A stretch of 64,000 nt of DNA from Primulina eburnea (taxonomy: Eukaryota > Streptophyta > Magnoliopsida > Lamiales > Gesneriaceae). The position numbers were made by a program, and so were the translations under genes. Of this stretch, positions 35,804-49,032 are shown in pieces; position 1 is the stretch's first letter; every line of letters begins with the position of its first letter. The stretch covers positions 5,797,057-5,861,056 of the forward strand of contig NC_133118.1 in NCBI RefSeq assembly GCF_022965805.1, given 5' to 3'. Under the pieces are notes generated by a model, which saw only the letters and a list, made by a program, of their open reading frames with translations, searched no databases and was not told the origin of the DNA.

Positions 35804-35935
35804 TTACTGAATTCTTGAAACTGAACTTTCGTCTTCCATGGGCCGCATTCCGTTTTTTCATTTTAACATAATCACAATTTCATTTCATCGTGTAAATTTT
35901 CATCTGTTCGTTCTTTCGATCGATGTGTTTCCTTA

Positions 35936-36036
<101 letters not shown>

Positions 36037-36339
36037 AATGTCGACGTTGGCGATGATTTTCAAGAATATATATATATCAGCTATATATCAATTTGAGCAA
36101 GTTTGTAGGAAATTAAATCACCATTAATATAGTTTCTACGTAGAACTGTGGCGAAATTATATGCTTTTCAATATCTTTCATGTAATCTGCTTTTAGCTTC
36201 ACAATGCAAGCATTGTGATAAACAAAGGTGAAAAATAATCTATGTATGTATACTAACTTTGAGTAGAGTACATCCTTTATAATATAAAATAGCTAAACCT
36301 AACTCCATAATTACGTCTCGATGAAATAATATCCTACTA

Positions 36340-37417
36340 AGGTCGTCTCCAACTTTAAATTATATTTTAGTCTAAGTTGTGCGCTAAAATAGTGTAATTT
36401 CTACACCAAATTCAACATCAATCTCTAACTCATTTACTTCATATCTTAAACGAAAAATAATATTCTTGAAATACTCATTTAAGTTTACATATATATATTA
36501 ATTCTTATCTTTTATTTAATATCTTGTTTTACAAATTTAACAATATAATTATAATAATGTTTATATTACATAATAAATACCATGTTATTAATAAATGTAA
36601 AATAATAATTTAGTTTAATATTTAATTATTATAAATTATTTATAGTATATAGAATACAAATTAATCCACGAATATTGTTGAAATTGATTAATAACTTGAA
36701 TATATGAACATAATACAAATATAAATTCAAACAGTTAAACTACTATATTAATCTCATTAATGATCGAATAAAATATTTCGTAGTGTGAGTGAGAATTTCT
36801 GTTTGGACTGCGTGGATTATGAATACTTTGCACAATAGTTAACCATTTTAGGTCAATATCATCAGCTAAATAATATCTCATATTATATTTTTTCCTCCAA
36901 TTGTATAATAAGATGGATGAGCAATACCATGTGCAAGGTCAGATAATAGATCGGACGCCTCCACAACATTTATATCATTATTGGATTTGGGTGTATCAAA
37001 CTATGCATGCAATATTCAAAGATTGTAATCAACTGCCACGTCTGAAATGATTGTTGGAGAAGCACTACGACCTCCATGTTGAGCTGCCCCATCGTGAGAC
37101 AAATTTTCCACTTCCAATGAGTCTGGAAACATCATCGAAAGTAAGTGATATCAGGTATCGGTCTGTAAAAACTTCCCCTACAATCTGACAAAACCGTTGC
37201 ATACATTCGATTGCAATAGATTCACCAATTTGATATATTCACCAGTTCTTTGCGTGAAAGCGTCGTGATTCTTTACCGCATCAACGATATGAAGGAACAT
37301 ATTTCAAGACATTCGAAATAGTATTTAAAAAATGCTTCATTATATATTGGATTCTCAGTAAAGTAATCATCAAATGTATTACGATAAAAAATTTCCATAT
37401 TACGATCGATTACTATG
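36340..37417 (-). pseudogene. PIF/Harbinger transposon relic with transposase fragments
   Basis: A terminal motif GGTCGTCTCCAACTTTAAAT after TAA (36338-36340) resembles PIF/Harbinger ends (GGCCATCTCCAAC in many plants) with a 3-bp TSD. On the minus strand at about 37140-37410, broken frames read YFTENPIYNEAFFKYYFE and, further on, an RKELVN...CNRMYATVLSDCRG-like stretch. These recall the N-terminal part of plant ALP1/Harbinger nucleases. Stops and frameshifts are present. A gypsy LTR abuts or interrupts it at 37418. Assignment is tentative. Confidence 0.5.
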
Positions 37418-38790
37418 TGTAACGTTCAAAATCGGTTACGTAAACCGCATACATGAAAATTTTTAAATTGCTAAAATATTTTAATTAAATGATTTTATAT
37501 GCATGAATGATATATTTTGAGTGATTAAATGATTAATTGTATAATTTGCTTGGTTTCATAATTTAAATATTTTCAGACGAATATCAATGTTTAGCTCGAG
37601 ACGGAGGACTAGAGACGATTAAGTTGTTTAAAATTTAAAAGTTAATTTTTTTTTATTTTTAGTTAAGAAAATATTTATTTTAAATGAATTTAGGATTATT
37701 GAATTTTTAAGGTCAAATTTAAATTAATTAGTAGGGGCAAAGAATTTTATGTAATTTATAAGGGATTTTGGGATATACGTATTTTTAAACCTTTTTAATT
37801 TGAGACCGAATCATTTTATTAATCTTAATGGATCTTATTAATTATTTAAAAATAAGGGTTAATTAAGCACATTAATTAAGTGTTTAAGAAATCCTTTTAA
37901 ATTATTTTTAAAATACTCCTACACACATCTATACACACACACACACCAAAACACACACAAATTTACGTACGTGAAGTGAAGGAACAGGATTTCCTCTAGA
38001 AAGCCAAGGGAGATTTCAAATTTTTTTTCTTCTTCGTTCTTCTTTGCAACAACAATCATTCTATTCCCTTGCATTCTAAGGTGAGTTTTCAGTGGGTTTT
38101 GACGAGAAAAAAAGTATAAATCGTCATTCGTTCATCACTGATGTTCCACCGTTTTGATATTTGTATTTCGAGCTTTTAAACGCAAATGCACGTTCTAAAC
38201 CTTTTTTTTTTTTTTTGCATCATTCAAACCATATTATGCATGTTTACGATATTTTCACGAAAAACATGGTGATCAAGTTTTATTAACATTTCAAATAATT
38301 TATTTTATAGTTTTGAAGTTTTTAGTGTATGTTTGAGTCGCGTTATGATTCCTAGGGACTCGCTGCCGTTAAGGGGAAGGGATATGATGTTTAGAAGTCC
38401 TAAAGGGATTCTCATGTAAGTTAGAAGAGGGCTGGAACGAGAGAGGAAAGCGAGCGCCGAGCCTCGATAAAGGTTTAATGCTTGTATGGGTTTGGTTTTG
38501 TCACTTGCGAGGGGAGGCTGCGTGCGGGCTATCCAAACGTGATCAAAGCCCTATTTTGGGTCGAGTCATGTTCCTAGGGAGTCCTAGCATGGCTGGAAAC
38601 AAGGGTAGAACGATATGGAAGCATAAGGGCTCGGTTTGTGGTCTAAGGTGAACGGTTTGGGGAAAGAATGGGTGAAAAGACGATGCATGGTGGTTGTGCA
38701 AGGGAGGCTGGTTCAAGGGCGGTCCAGTAGGGTCCTAGGAGGGTGTCTAAGGGGCTGGAGTTGGCCTAGGTAGGGGCTGTCAAAGGTGGC
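37418..38790 (+). repeat. Truncated gypsy LTR, plus orientation
   Basis: Starts TGTAACGTTCAAAATCGGTTACG and shares blocks with the minus-strand LTR at 59019-62904: the TGTAxxGTTCAAAA start, GACGAATAT...GAGACGGAGGACTAG and GTTTAAAATTTAAAAGTTA. It is followed by the GC-richer R/U5-like part. The right end is lost at about 38790, where pararetrovirus-like sequence begins. No partner LTR was seen. Confidence 0.6.
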
Positions 38791-38815
38791 CCGTGGAAGA
38801 ACAATAGAACATAAC

Positions 38816-39430
38816 ATGATCCAAAATGACAATTCCAATGGAACTTATAGGAAATAGAATGGAGATGCAGTTAAATCTTTCCTAAGAAATTAATAATGAA
38901 TTACAAAAACTCAAGATAGAAGTAACACGAACAATGTCCTGGATTCATATCGGAGCAATCCAAATTATGATAAAGGCTACTTTTAAAGAAGGAATAGATT
39001 CACCTATTGATATCGTTATATGCGATAAACGAACGAGAACCTTTAAAATTCAGTATTGGGAACGATCTCAGGAAATCTCTGTGCAGGAAAGATTGTAGGA
39101 TAATTTATCCAAGAATTGCCTACAACCTGACAGATCGAGATTTTAGCCGAGCTTTGACATTGCATTAGAATTTCAAAGAAAAAAACACTGATGAAAGAGG
39201 GTAATAGACCGTATTATATTATCTATCAGATTTCATATCCTTTAATTTATCTAATACACATCATTATGAATTATTTATTAGAACTGAGTTCATTGAAATA
39301 CCTGAGATATTCGGAAATGTTTCTCATGCAATTTATCCAGAAAATTCTAGAAAATTATTATTCCTCTATTTTATTGATTTTTTATTTAATGAAATTTAAT
39401 TTTGAAATTAAAGTTAAAATGTAATAAAAA
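38816..39430 (+). pseudogene. Endogenous caulimovirid (pararetrovirus) movement-protein relic
   Basis: Broken frames resemble the 30K-type movement protein of Caulimoviridae. One frame reads SWIHIGAIQIMIKATFKEG and SPIDIVICDKR at about 38938-39030. After a frame change the next reads NLTDRDFSRALTLH at about 39126-39170 before an in-frame TAG. A third carries KEGNRPYYIIYQISYP from about 39191, with EFIEIPEIFGNVSHA-like sequence after another shift. At least three frame breaks and one stop make it inert. No capsid or polymerase part was seen beside it. Genus not determined. Confidence 0.6.
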
Positions 39431-39858
39431 TAATTTCAAAAATGAAAATTTGAATCTAACTAAAACTTGTTAATAGATTTCAAGTGTTTCAAATACATTT
39501 TGAATCTTTAGTTTTTTTTTTTTTATTTGACCAATAACATTTTGACAAACATCCCCATATTAATATTTTAGATTGTTCAAACCCAATTTCTAGGAACAAA
39601 TTTATTGAATATATAATGTAATGAGTTTTTCGGTTATATATATAATTTATTACATTAAGTTGCTTATCTCCACATAAATTTCTGGATCAATCTCTGACTA
39701 AAGATACCTCACCCACTCCCAGAATCTTAAAACTCGATTTATATGCTAATCTGGAAGTGATTGACAATATGTACTAAGATATTAATTGATTACATATCTT
39801 CATTTAACTCAATATTTTACTTACCTTTTAGAAAAGATTAGAGTTAAAATCATTATAT

Positions 39859-39930
<72 letters not shown>

Positions 39931-40001
39931 TCTATATTATTTATCTTATTCCACGAATCCAACAATATCTTTAACTAAATTGACAAAAGATTTCGAGATC
40001 G
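39431..40001. other. AT-rich spacer with compound microsatellite
   Basis: No gene. A (TA)n tract followed by (ATA)n lies at about 39862-39932. GATAG at 40002-40006 is the target duplication of the next element. Confidence 0.7.
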
Positions 40002-40006
40002 GATAG

Positions 40007-42187
40007 TGTAAGGCCCGAGAATTACAGAATTGATAACCAAGATCATCGATCGTCATTAACGTGAGACTCGGAAGATATGAGAACGCATGACATGCAAAGA
40101 GGGAGGAAAAGACATGAGAAAATAGGGTTTGCAAGACCGCACCCGCGCCCAGCACAGGAGTGCACCCGCGGTCACGCAATTGTGGATTTTTGCAAGAAAG
40201 GTCGAAGCATCACCGCACCCGCAGTGCCAGACAAGACCGCACCCGCGTTGCATGGACAGAAAGTTGGGCATTTTGCCCGTAGCCACACCGCACCCGCGGT
40301 GCAAGGTAGACCGCACCCGCGGTGGCCATCCCGTAGCACCACCGCACCCGCGGTACAAGTAACACCGCACCCGTGGTCTAAGCTCTCGGAAAAAAAATGT
40401 AAGGATAGACATTGCATGAGCGCACCCGCGGTACAATGCACGACCGCACCCGCGGTCTAATGTGTAGCGTGAAGAATGAAGACACGTTTTGCATGTCATG
40501 CAAGGTATATATACATATGTATTACACGTCTCCCTCTTCAGAGATTCAGAAAGAGAGGCGAAGCTTTTGGGGAGAAAATCCTTACGCCTTTTAGATTTGT
40601 GATTTTGAAATATCCGTCTATCAGAATTCGAATCCGAACGCAGTATCGTGTTCCTCTCGACTCGAGCTACACAAGGACGTAAGTTTCATTACGTTTTGCA
40701 GTGTTTTGAAATTAGGATGTTGCCAGAATTGAATATGCTTCAGATATGTTGTTTTTACTACCGTAGATATTATATAATTGAAGTCATATTTTAGAATAGA
40801 CTTGTTATGTAATTGTTATGATTTTCGAAAGATATTGACTGAGATTTTATATCAGAATTGTGGTAGTATGCAGATCATGAATTGTATTGACACAGATTAT
40901 GAGTTCTGGTATTATATTTGTGATGTTCAGATTGACGGGGTTATTCAGATTGTATTGTTATGCCGTCGAAACATCAGTTGAGTTAGATTGATCAGATTCA
41001 GATATGATTTCGATTAGATTGTGATATTATTGATATGACTCAGATGGTATCTTGTTCAGATATTGATCAGATTGTATACTGAATTGAGTATTGATCAGAA
41101 CAGATTGTATATTGAGTTATTTACTGATACAACGTATTCGATATTGTCATTTCAGATTCGAGATGGACAGATTTGAGTACAGATCATCGTCTTCGTCCGA
41201 CCGGGACGACAAATGTATAATTCATGTGATATTCGGGAAGACATAACTCAAATCAGATCTCATTTGAGTTTCCCAATAAAATCACATACTAGATTAATGT
41301 CTATGTTTTGATATGATTATGCTTTGTTTATAGATTTATATGCATTGCATTTCATATAGGAGAGTCTTGACAGACAGTCATACCTCTAGACGTTCGGTGT
41401 ATCGTTACATAGGAGCAGACACCCTCCGATTGTAGATTATTCGATACAGATATGACCGAAGTCTAGGAATAAGACGTACGTTACCCCGATTGGGAGAGTA
41501 GGTAACAGACAGTGACGTCTTATTCACACCGGGATCCCTAGAGTCAGCATGGAGTCGAGTCTAGACATGATTTGACTAGAACTGCATGTGTTTATGGATG
41601 TGGTTTCATAGACTATGAAACCCGTTTTTATTGTTTTCAGTCATGATAGCATGTTTTTATGATTTGATTTAAATTGCATGTCTATCTGAATTGAATTGCA
41701 TGCTTATTTTGATTTGATTTCATAGGTTATAAAATCTATTATCTTTGAATATGTTTATGATAGCATGTTTTACGATTTAAATTGTTTCTATACAGGCTTA
41801 CCATGTTTTATACTGGGATTTATTCTCACCGGAGTTATCCGACTGTTGTCTTGTTTTGTATGTGTGCATGACAACAGGTGGGGCAAGATCGGGGTCGAGA
41901 AGATGATGAGAGAAGACGAGTTTAGCGTGGTGATTCCGGACTTGGATATAGATAGATTTTATTACTTGAACTTTAGTAGTCGAACCTTAGATTAATTGAG
42001 AGACTATTGTACATTATTGTATATTTATACTGAACGTAGTTTTATACAGATATGTATATTACGTAGATGCCATTACCTTCCGCACTTGTATTTTAAAAAG
42101 AAAAATTTTTTAGACCCTGTTTTATCTTAATTGATAATTAAATCCCAAAAGAAGATTAAGAAGATGATTAGCGTCCGGGTCCCCACA
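40007..42187 (+). repeat. 5' LTR (2181 bp)
   Basis: Holds ten ACCGCACCCGCGGT-type motifs at about 40136-40458, then a TATA-like GTATATATAC near 40504. Near-identical to 46055-48214. Confidence 0.93.
40136..40458 (+). repeat. ACCGCACCCGCGGT motif array, 10 copies
   Basis: GC-rich motif and variants (CCGCACCCGCGCCC, CCGCACCCGCAGTG, CCGCACCCGTGGTC) between the LTR start and its TATA box. The other LTR has nine, lacking one unit with its spacer GCAAGGTAG. Confidence 0.88.
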
Positions 42188-42192
42188 ACAGG

Positions 42193-42204
42193 TGGTATCA
42201 GAGC
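42193..42204 (+). promoter_or_regulatory. Primer-binding site, initiator tRNA-Met
   Basis: TGGTATCAGAGC, five bases after the LTR end, the same spacing as in the element at 8828. Confidence 0.9.
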
Positions 42205-42525
42205 GATAGATCCTTTAGATTGAGATAGTCAGAGTTGATAGATTCTTTAGACTAAGATAGAAGAGAATGAGCGGGGTAGATTGAATTTTCTTTCCTTGCA
42301 TGTGATTGCTAGCATGAAAGTTATTTCAATGTTGAATTACATTGTGTGTGCTAGCATGATTTACTGCTTTTCCTATTACATGTTGTTGTTATCTGAGTTG
42401 ATTGCAGCATGTAATTGTTAAGCCTGAATCAGAACCGAGTCTGAATCAGAGGTATATGATCAGAGGAGGGCTGAGACAGATTTTATAGATTATGTACTAA
42501 TCTTTTTGATTATCAGATATACCGC

Positions 42526-43418
42526 CTCGAAGAATTTCAGAAAAGGGCAGTACTTCGTCTGAACAGATAGATGCATCAGACATTCAGCTAGAAGAAAAGA
42601 TGAAAGAATTTCAGTTATTGCAGCCGCCGATTCTGAGTGGTACCGAGACATCTGAAGATTGTCAGAACTGGTTCGATGACATAGAAATACTGTTCGATTT
42701 ACTTGATTGTACAGCTGAACAGAGAGTTAAAATGGTACCTTATCAGTTACGAGAAGCCGCTAGGAATTGGTGGATCACCAGTAGAAGAATGTGGGAATAG
42801 AGAGGTACAGTGATTTCGTGGGAAATATTCAGAACTGAATTTTATCGACGATTTTTCTCAGCCTCGTACCGAGAGGACAAGAAAGCAGAGTTCGAGAATT
42901 TGAGCCAAGGTCAGTTGAATATTGATGAATATACCGCCAAATTCTCTACTCTACTGCATTTCGCTCCTCAGATAGCTGGTAATGATGAAGCTATAGTAAA
43001 TCAGTTCATCAGAGGGTTGAATTCGGAGGTAGTTGCATTTATGAATCTGCAGCGACCTTACCATTTTGCTGACATCCTGAGTAGAGCAAAGAGAGCTGAG
43101 GCGAGTCTGATTAGACAGCTAGGGAGGTTGTGTGTGAAACAACCCCAGACACAGCAATCCTCTCTCCGATTTGATCGAGGCAGTACGAGTGGAAAGCAAG
43201 ATTTGCTGAAAGCCCGAAAGAAGTCATTCAAGAAGTTAGGGGGTGATTCCTCGAGTTCCAGTGGTTCTAGTCCAAGCCATACTGGAGTATATTGCAGGAG
43301 TTGCGGAGGGAGACATCCCACCGAGCAATGCCAGGGAGTGACTGGTAGATGTAATATTTGTGGACAGCCGGGACACTTTGCTAAAGTTTGTCCTCAGAAG
43401 CGTTCCCGAAGATTGTAG
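42526..43418 (+). pseudogene. Tekay-type gag, start lost and one stop
   Basis: The expected start (M)PPRRISEKGSTSS reads ATA instead of ATG at about 42520, so the first Met in frame is at 42600. The gag core has WFDDIEILFDLL and LREAARNWW, then a TAG at about 42798 after RRMWE, then continues in frame (TVISWEIFRTEFYRRFF). The zinc motifs CRSCGGRHPTEQC and [14 protein letters not shown] are kept near the end. It terminates at 43418. It is related to the gag at 8604 (same FRTEFY and [16 protein letters not shown] blocks). Confidence 0.88.
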
Positions 43419-46040
43419 GGAACAGAGTTCAATTGAAAACACAGATCCAGAATCCACAACAGGTACTATTCTTTATGATTAGAATGCATATGTATTGATA
43501 TATACTAATGCATTCCCTACGATTATCTTAGACTGAATTGAATTGATATATGATGTATCTGTGGGGTTGTATGTACTGTAGTATTGATATCCTTGCTTGT
43601 TGAGGAAATGTTGATATCAGAGATTTCTGTATATATTGTATACTACAGTAAGATGAGAATGAAATCGAGATAGATTATGATGTACTTGTGGTTTCTGATT
43701 TGAACGCATTATTGATAAGCATATGCTGAACAAGTACAGACATATTGTAGAATTTTTCCAGAAATGGTAAGAGTCAGACCAGAAATGACTGATCAGTGGA
43801 GATACCCCGATAAGGATTCTAGATTTAGAATTCCTTTGATATCTGTATGGTATATGACTCGATTACTACAAAAAAGAGCAGATTGCATCCTTATGTATTC
43901 AGTAGATTTACTGAAATCGAGCCTAACATTGGCAGATTTGCCAATGATGTATGAGTTGGCTGATGTTTGCCTAGATAAGATTTCAGATTTGCTTTATATC
44001 AGAAAGATAGATTTCAGAATTGAAGTCAGATCAGATAATGATTGTTGTTTTAGATTCAGTACAGAATGATATTGAATGTACAAAATGATACAGAATGAAT
44101 TGAAAGATCGATAGAAGAATATCAACCAGGAGTTACATCTGATTTAGTGTTTCTCTTTGGTATGTGTCAATATCTTCAGAGATGTTCTGATGATTTTATG
44201 CTCATTGTATCTATGAAAGTTTGATATAATTGCAGCATTTGATTGATTGAATCGAATATCTGAAGATTGTATCGAATATGCTGATAACTGTAATGAATGT
44301 ATACAGAAATTATTCAGATAAGAATCCTGCTTGAAACAGATTGTATTCAGAGTATGTGATATCTGAAGTTAGTATACCGATTGAATTGGGCACAGTTGAG
44401 ATTGTGATCAGTGGCTGATAAGATATCGATCTCAGAAAGATCAGAAACTTCAGAAATTTTAGAAATGTCAGAGATGTATTTTGTCTGATTTGACAGATTA
44501 TCTTATTTGATTATTTCTTTATATCTGCTGAGTATTGTTATTGTTCTAAATCAGTATTTGAGATATCTTATATTGTTTTGGGGAGCATATTTTATTTGCA
44601 GATGAGATATAACAGTTGATCAGAATGACATGAAGATATTTACCAGAAATCCTTGTTTTATGAGTTCACTGAACTCACTAGATCTGTATAGGATATTGCT
44701 ATTTCGTTTCTGATTTAATATTACTGTGTTTTGAATCCATATATGCTACAGATTAGTGTGAACTAGAGGGAGTGTATACAGTTTCAACCGAATCAGAGTT
44801 GAATTCAAGAGTTACAGTAATTCAAGAATGTGATCAGAATGTTCAGAACTAGATGGCAGTAATCAGATCAGAGTAACAAATATGTGATTTTGTGTTTTGT
44901 ATTAGGACTGATTATCTTGTGATGTCAGAATGTTTCAGAATTGTATAACAGAATTGATATCGATAGTCAGAGCCGAATACCAGGTAGGTATTTCTTCTTT
45001 AAATTATGTTATTAACTGATTGGTTTATGTCAGTAGTTCGAAGTTGAAATCACAGATAATGTCATAAAGGCGCTGTAGTAACTTCAGTTGTCATGTTTGT
45101 GACTGAGAATGTATGATATTCGAACAGACAGTTTTGATATAGACAGATTAAGTCAGTTGTGACAGATTTGTACTGAAATTTTGACAGAAAGTGTACTGAA
45201 TGATACGAATTGTCAACAAATGAAGACAGAAATCAGAAGATTACTACAGATGTGTATGTTTCTGAATAGAAATGGGAGTGCATTTCTATGGCTTTCGTAA
45301 TGAAATTACCGCCAGTTTCTCCAGATTGAAATATGATATGATTGTGATTGACAGATTGTTCAATCTATATCTATCAGTTTGTACAAGATGATGTACAAAC
45401 ATGACCAATGACACCGATCGGTGTCAGAGAAGTGATCAGAAAGATCAGAATGCCACAGTAAATTATGTCAGATTGTGATTTTGCTTGAGTTTGTATTCGT
45501 GACAGAATATATCATGAACTCTCTCTTAGATTGTTTCACAGATTTACAGACAGTCAGAATGGGTTATCCAGATATTGGAAGACTTTGGGTACAGCTTTAG
45601 TGCTGGATATTAGCACTATACAGCTTTAGTGCTGGATGTTAGCACTAGTTGTTATGACTTATTGTCACTGTATGAATTACTGTATGACAATAGCTATTAA
45701 GATAGTTCAGAATGGACTGATTTAGGAAACCAACGTCGGACGATGACGATTGGTATTTGAAACTAAAAGATTGCATATGTCCTTGATTGGGATAAACAGA
45801 TTGGGTAACAAATACCGGCATTGGTTGGTTATGAACTGTGATTGGTTTATACGGATGTTGTATAACCAACATGGCAAGATTGATTTAGTCAGAAGGACTA
45901 GAGAAGTATTATGATATTATACTTAGTGAATTCTTATTCCAGACCGGAACCAGATATTTGAGTTTTAATTTAACTCTATTATACATTTCCTCTGCTATCT
46001 CCGAAGTGATTGTTATGAGTTCGAGGACGAACTCCGATCT
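43419..46040 (+). pseudogene. Pol remnants of decayed Tekay-type element
   Basis: 43764-44069 corresponds to the protease-to-RT linker (VRVRPEMTDQWRY; SRFRIPLISVWYMTRLLQK; SLTLADLPMMYELADV). No reverse-transcriptase core could be read after it. A worn integrase trace follows at about 45255-45350 (ECISMAFVMKLPPVS, compare HISMDFVTKLPRSS in the sister element). The sequence is poor in C and rich in CAGAT/GATTGT strings, as expected from long-term methyl-cytosine decay. No intact frame. Confidence 0.7.
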
Positions 46041-46054
46041 AAGAGGGGGAGAAA
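46041..46054 (+). promoter_or_regulatory. Polypurine tract
   Basis: AAGAGGGGGAGAAA directly before LTR start TGTAAGG. Confidence 0.85.
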
Positions 46055-48214
46055 TGTAAGGCCCGAGAATTACAGAATTGATAACCAAGATTATCGATCG
46101 TCATTAACGTGAGACTCGGAAGATATGAGAACGCATGACATGCAAAGAGGGAGGAAAACACATGAGAAAATAGGGTTTGCAAGACCGCACCCGCGCCCAG
46201 CACAGGAGTGCACCCGCGGTCACGCAATTGTGGATTTTTGCGAGAAAGGTCGAAGCATCACCGCACCCGCAGTGCCAGACAAGACCGCACCCGCGGTGCA
46301 TGGACAGAAAGTTGGGCATTTTGCCCGTAGCCACACCGCACCCGCGGTGGCCATCCCGTAGCACCACCGCACCCGCGGTACAAGTAACACCGCACCCGCG
46401 GTCTAAGCTCTCGGAAAAAAAATGTAAGGATAGACATTGCATGAGCGCACCCGCGGTACAATGCACGACCGCACCCGCGGTCTAACGTGTAGCGTGAAGG
46501 ATGAAGACACGTTTTGCATGTCATGCAAGGTATATATACATATGTATTACACGTCTCCCTCTTCAGAGATTCAGAAAGAGAGGCGAAGCTTTTGGGGAGA
46601 AAATCCTTACGCCTTTTAGATTTGTGATTTTGAAATATCCGTCTATCAGAATTCGAATCCGAACGCAGTATCGTGTTCCTCTCGACTCGAGCTACACAAG
46701 GACGTAAGTTTCATTACGTTTTGCAGTGTTTTGAAATTAGGATGTTGCCAGAATTGAATATGCTTCAGATATGTTGTTTTTACTACCGTAGATATTATAT
46801 AATTGAAGTCAGATTTCAGAATAGACTGGTTATGTAATTGTTATGATTTTTCGAAAGATATTGACTGAGATTTTATATCAGAATTGTGGTAGTATGCAGA
46901 TCATGAATTGTATTGACACAGATTATGAGTTCTGGTATTATATTTGTGATGTTCAGATTGACGGGGTTATTCAGATTGTATTGTTATGCCGTCGAAACAT
47001 CAGTTGAGTTAGATTGATCAGATTCAGATATGATTTCGATTAGATTGTGATATTATTGATATGACTCAGATGGTATCTTGTTCAGATATTGATCAGATTG
47101 TATACTGAATTGAGTATTGATCAGAATAGATTGTATATTGAGTTATTTACTGATACAGCGTATTCGATATTGTCATTTCAGATTCGAGATGGACAGATTT
47201 GAGTACAGATCATCGTCTTCGTCAGACCGGGACGAAAAAGGTATAATTCATGTGATATTCGGGAAGACATAACTCAAATCAGATCTAATTTGAATTTCTC
47301 AATAAAATCACATACTAGATTAATGTCTATGTTTTGATATGATTATGCTTTGTTTATAGATTTATATGCATTGCATTTCATATAGGAGAGTCTTGACAGA
47401 CAGTCATACCTCTAGACGTTCGGTGTATCGTTACATAGGAGCAGACACCCTCCGATTGTAGATTATTCGATACAGATATGACCGAAGTCTAAGAATAAGA
47501 CGTACGTTACCCCGATTGGGAGAGTAGGTAACAGATAGTGACGTTTTATTCACACCGGGATCCCTAGAGTCAGCATGGAGTCGAGTCTAGACATGATTTG
47601 ACTAGAACTGCATGCGTTTATGGATGTGGTTTCATAGACTATGAAACCTGTTTTTATTGTTTTCAGTCATGATAGCATGTTTTTATGATTTGATTTAAAT
47701 TGTATGTCTATCTGAATTGAATTGCATGCTTATTTTGATTTGATTTCATAGGTTATGAAATCTATTATCTTTGAATATGTTTATGATAGCATGTTTTACG
47801 ATTTAGATTGTTTCTATACAGGCTTACCATGTTTTATACTGGGATTTATTCTCACCGGAGTTATCCGGCTGTTGTCTTGTTTTATATGTGTGCATGACAA
47901 CAGGTGGGACAAGATCGGGGTCGAGAAGATGATGAGAGAAGACGAGTTTAGTGTGGTGATTCCGGATTTGGATATAGATAGGTTTTATTACTTGAACTTT
48001 AGTAGTCGAACCTTAGATTAATTGAGAGACTATTGTACATTATTGTATATTTATACTGAAACGTAGTTTTATACAGATATGTATATTACGTAGATGCCAT
48101 TACCTTCCGCACTTGTATTTTAAAAAGAAAACTTTTTTAGACCCTTTTTTATCTTAATTGATAATTAAATCCCAAAAGAAGATTAAGAAGATGATTAGCG
48201 TCCGGTTCCCCACA
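46055..48214 (+). repeat. 3' LTR (2160 bp)
   Basis: Near-identical to 40007-42187. The main difference is one motif unit fewer in the array at 46184-46483. It ends TTCCCCACA followed by the GATAG duplication. Confidence 0.93.
46184..46483 (+). repeat. ACCGCACCCGCGGT motif array, 9 copies
   Basis: As in the 5' LTR but with one unit removed between two identical motif copies, the product expected from slippage or unequal exchange. Confidence 0.88.
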
Positions 48215-48219
48215 GATAG

Positions 48220-48900
48220 CTTCAACGGATACCACTTGTATTGAAAATACTGATACAATCATTTTCTATATACTATCCTATACTATACTATACTATCATC
48301 ATCTATACTATACTTACTATATTACAATACTTGAGATATGCTTTATGTGAACTATATATTTAATAAAATAGATTTTTATCATTTTTAAAATTAATTTACA
48401 CAATGATCCTAAAATAGTAATTATAGGTATATCATGTATTATAATATAGTATATAAGTATAGATATTAAACATAAAAAAATTACAATTTATGGCAAATGC
48501 CAATTTTTTTATTTCAATAGTAAATCCAAATCCAATCTTTAAATATATTGATGAATATTTATTTTTCGCATTACTTGGTTGTCGTTAAATTTTACAAACT
48601 AGCTCTATACGACCATTAACCTCATCATATATTATCTTCTGTTTGTGATGAATGTATTTCTATTTGAACTCGTCGATAAGACAAGAGGCAGAGCCACATG
48701 GTTCTTTACCCGGGCTGGCCCAATCGTTTTTTTTAAATGTATATGTAAATTTTGTATAATTTTAGAATAATATGATATTAATCTGAGTAGATCAATTTAA
48801 AATATTAAAAGATTTTAAAGTTTAAAATTCCAGCCGGGCGGAGCTATATTTCTTTCTGGCTCCGCCAGTGGATACGACACATGCAGGCGATCTTTCAAGA
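48220..48900. other. AT-rich spacer, no gene recognised
   Basis: Contains a short run of TATACTATCC/TATACTATAC repeats at about 48270-48320. Nothing else was recognised before the 3' end of the acyltransferase gene. Confidence 0.6.
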
Positions 48901-49032
48901 GTGTAACGAAATCAATGAAATCTTTGTCCCTAAGACAAATTTAGATGAGAACGAGGAGAGTGGATCACCCAAAAAAATGTTAAAAACAGTAGGAAAAAAC
49001 TATTGCATTTCTGTTTGAATGGACCAATTCCA

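Larger units (their letters stand above)
40007..48214 (+). mobile_element. Decayed Tekay-type gypsy element, same family as 2155-10738
   Basis: LTRs 40007-42187 and 46055-48214, GATAG target duplication at 40002-40006 and 48215-48219, iMet PBS 42193-42204, polypurine tract 46041-46054. LTR starts (TGTAAGGCCCGAG) and ends (TCCCCACA) match the family of the element at 2155-10738. The internal region is only about 3.9 kb, against about 4.9 kb there. Gag has a stop, and pol is reduced to unrecognisable or broken pieces. Confidence 0.92.

Noticed and set aside
36340..37417. Functional PIF/Harbinger transposase gene
   Set aside because: Frames are repeatedly broken and only short matches are visible, so kept only as a tentative relic.
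40056..40499. Overlapping open frames of 60-150 codons on both strands, rich in RTRG, TAPAV and CGV repeats (also at 10309-10575, 46104-46524)
   Set aside because: They are translations of the GC-rich LTR motif array in several frames, lie inside LTRs of defined elements, and show no domain or conserved start.
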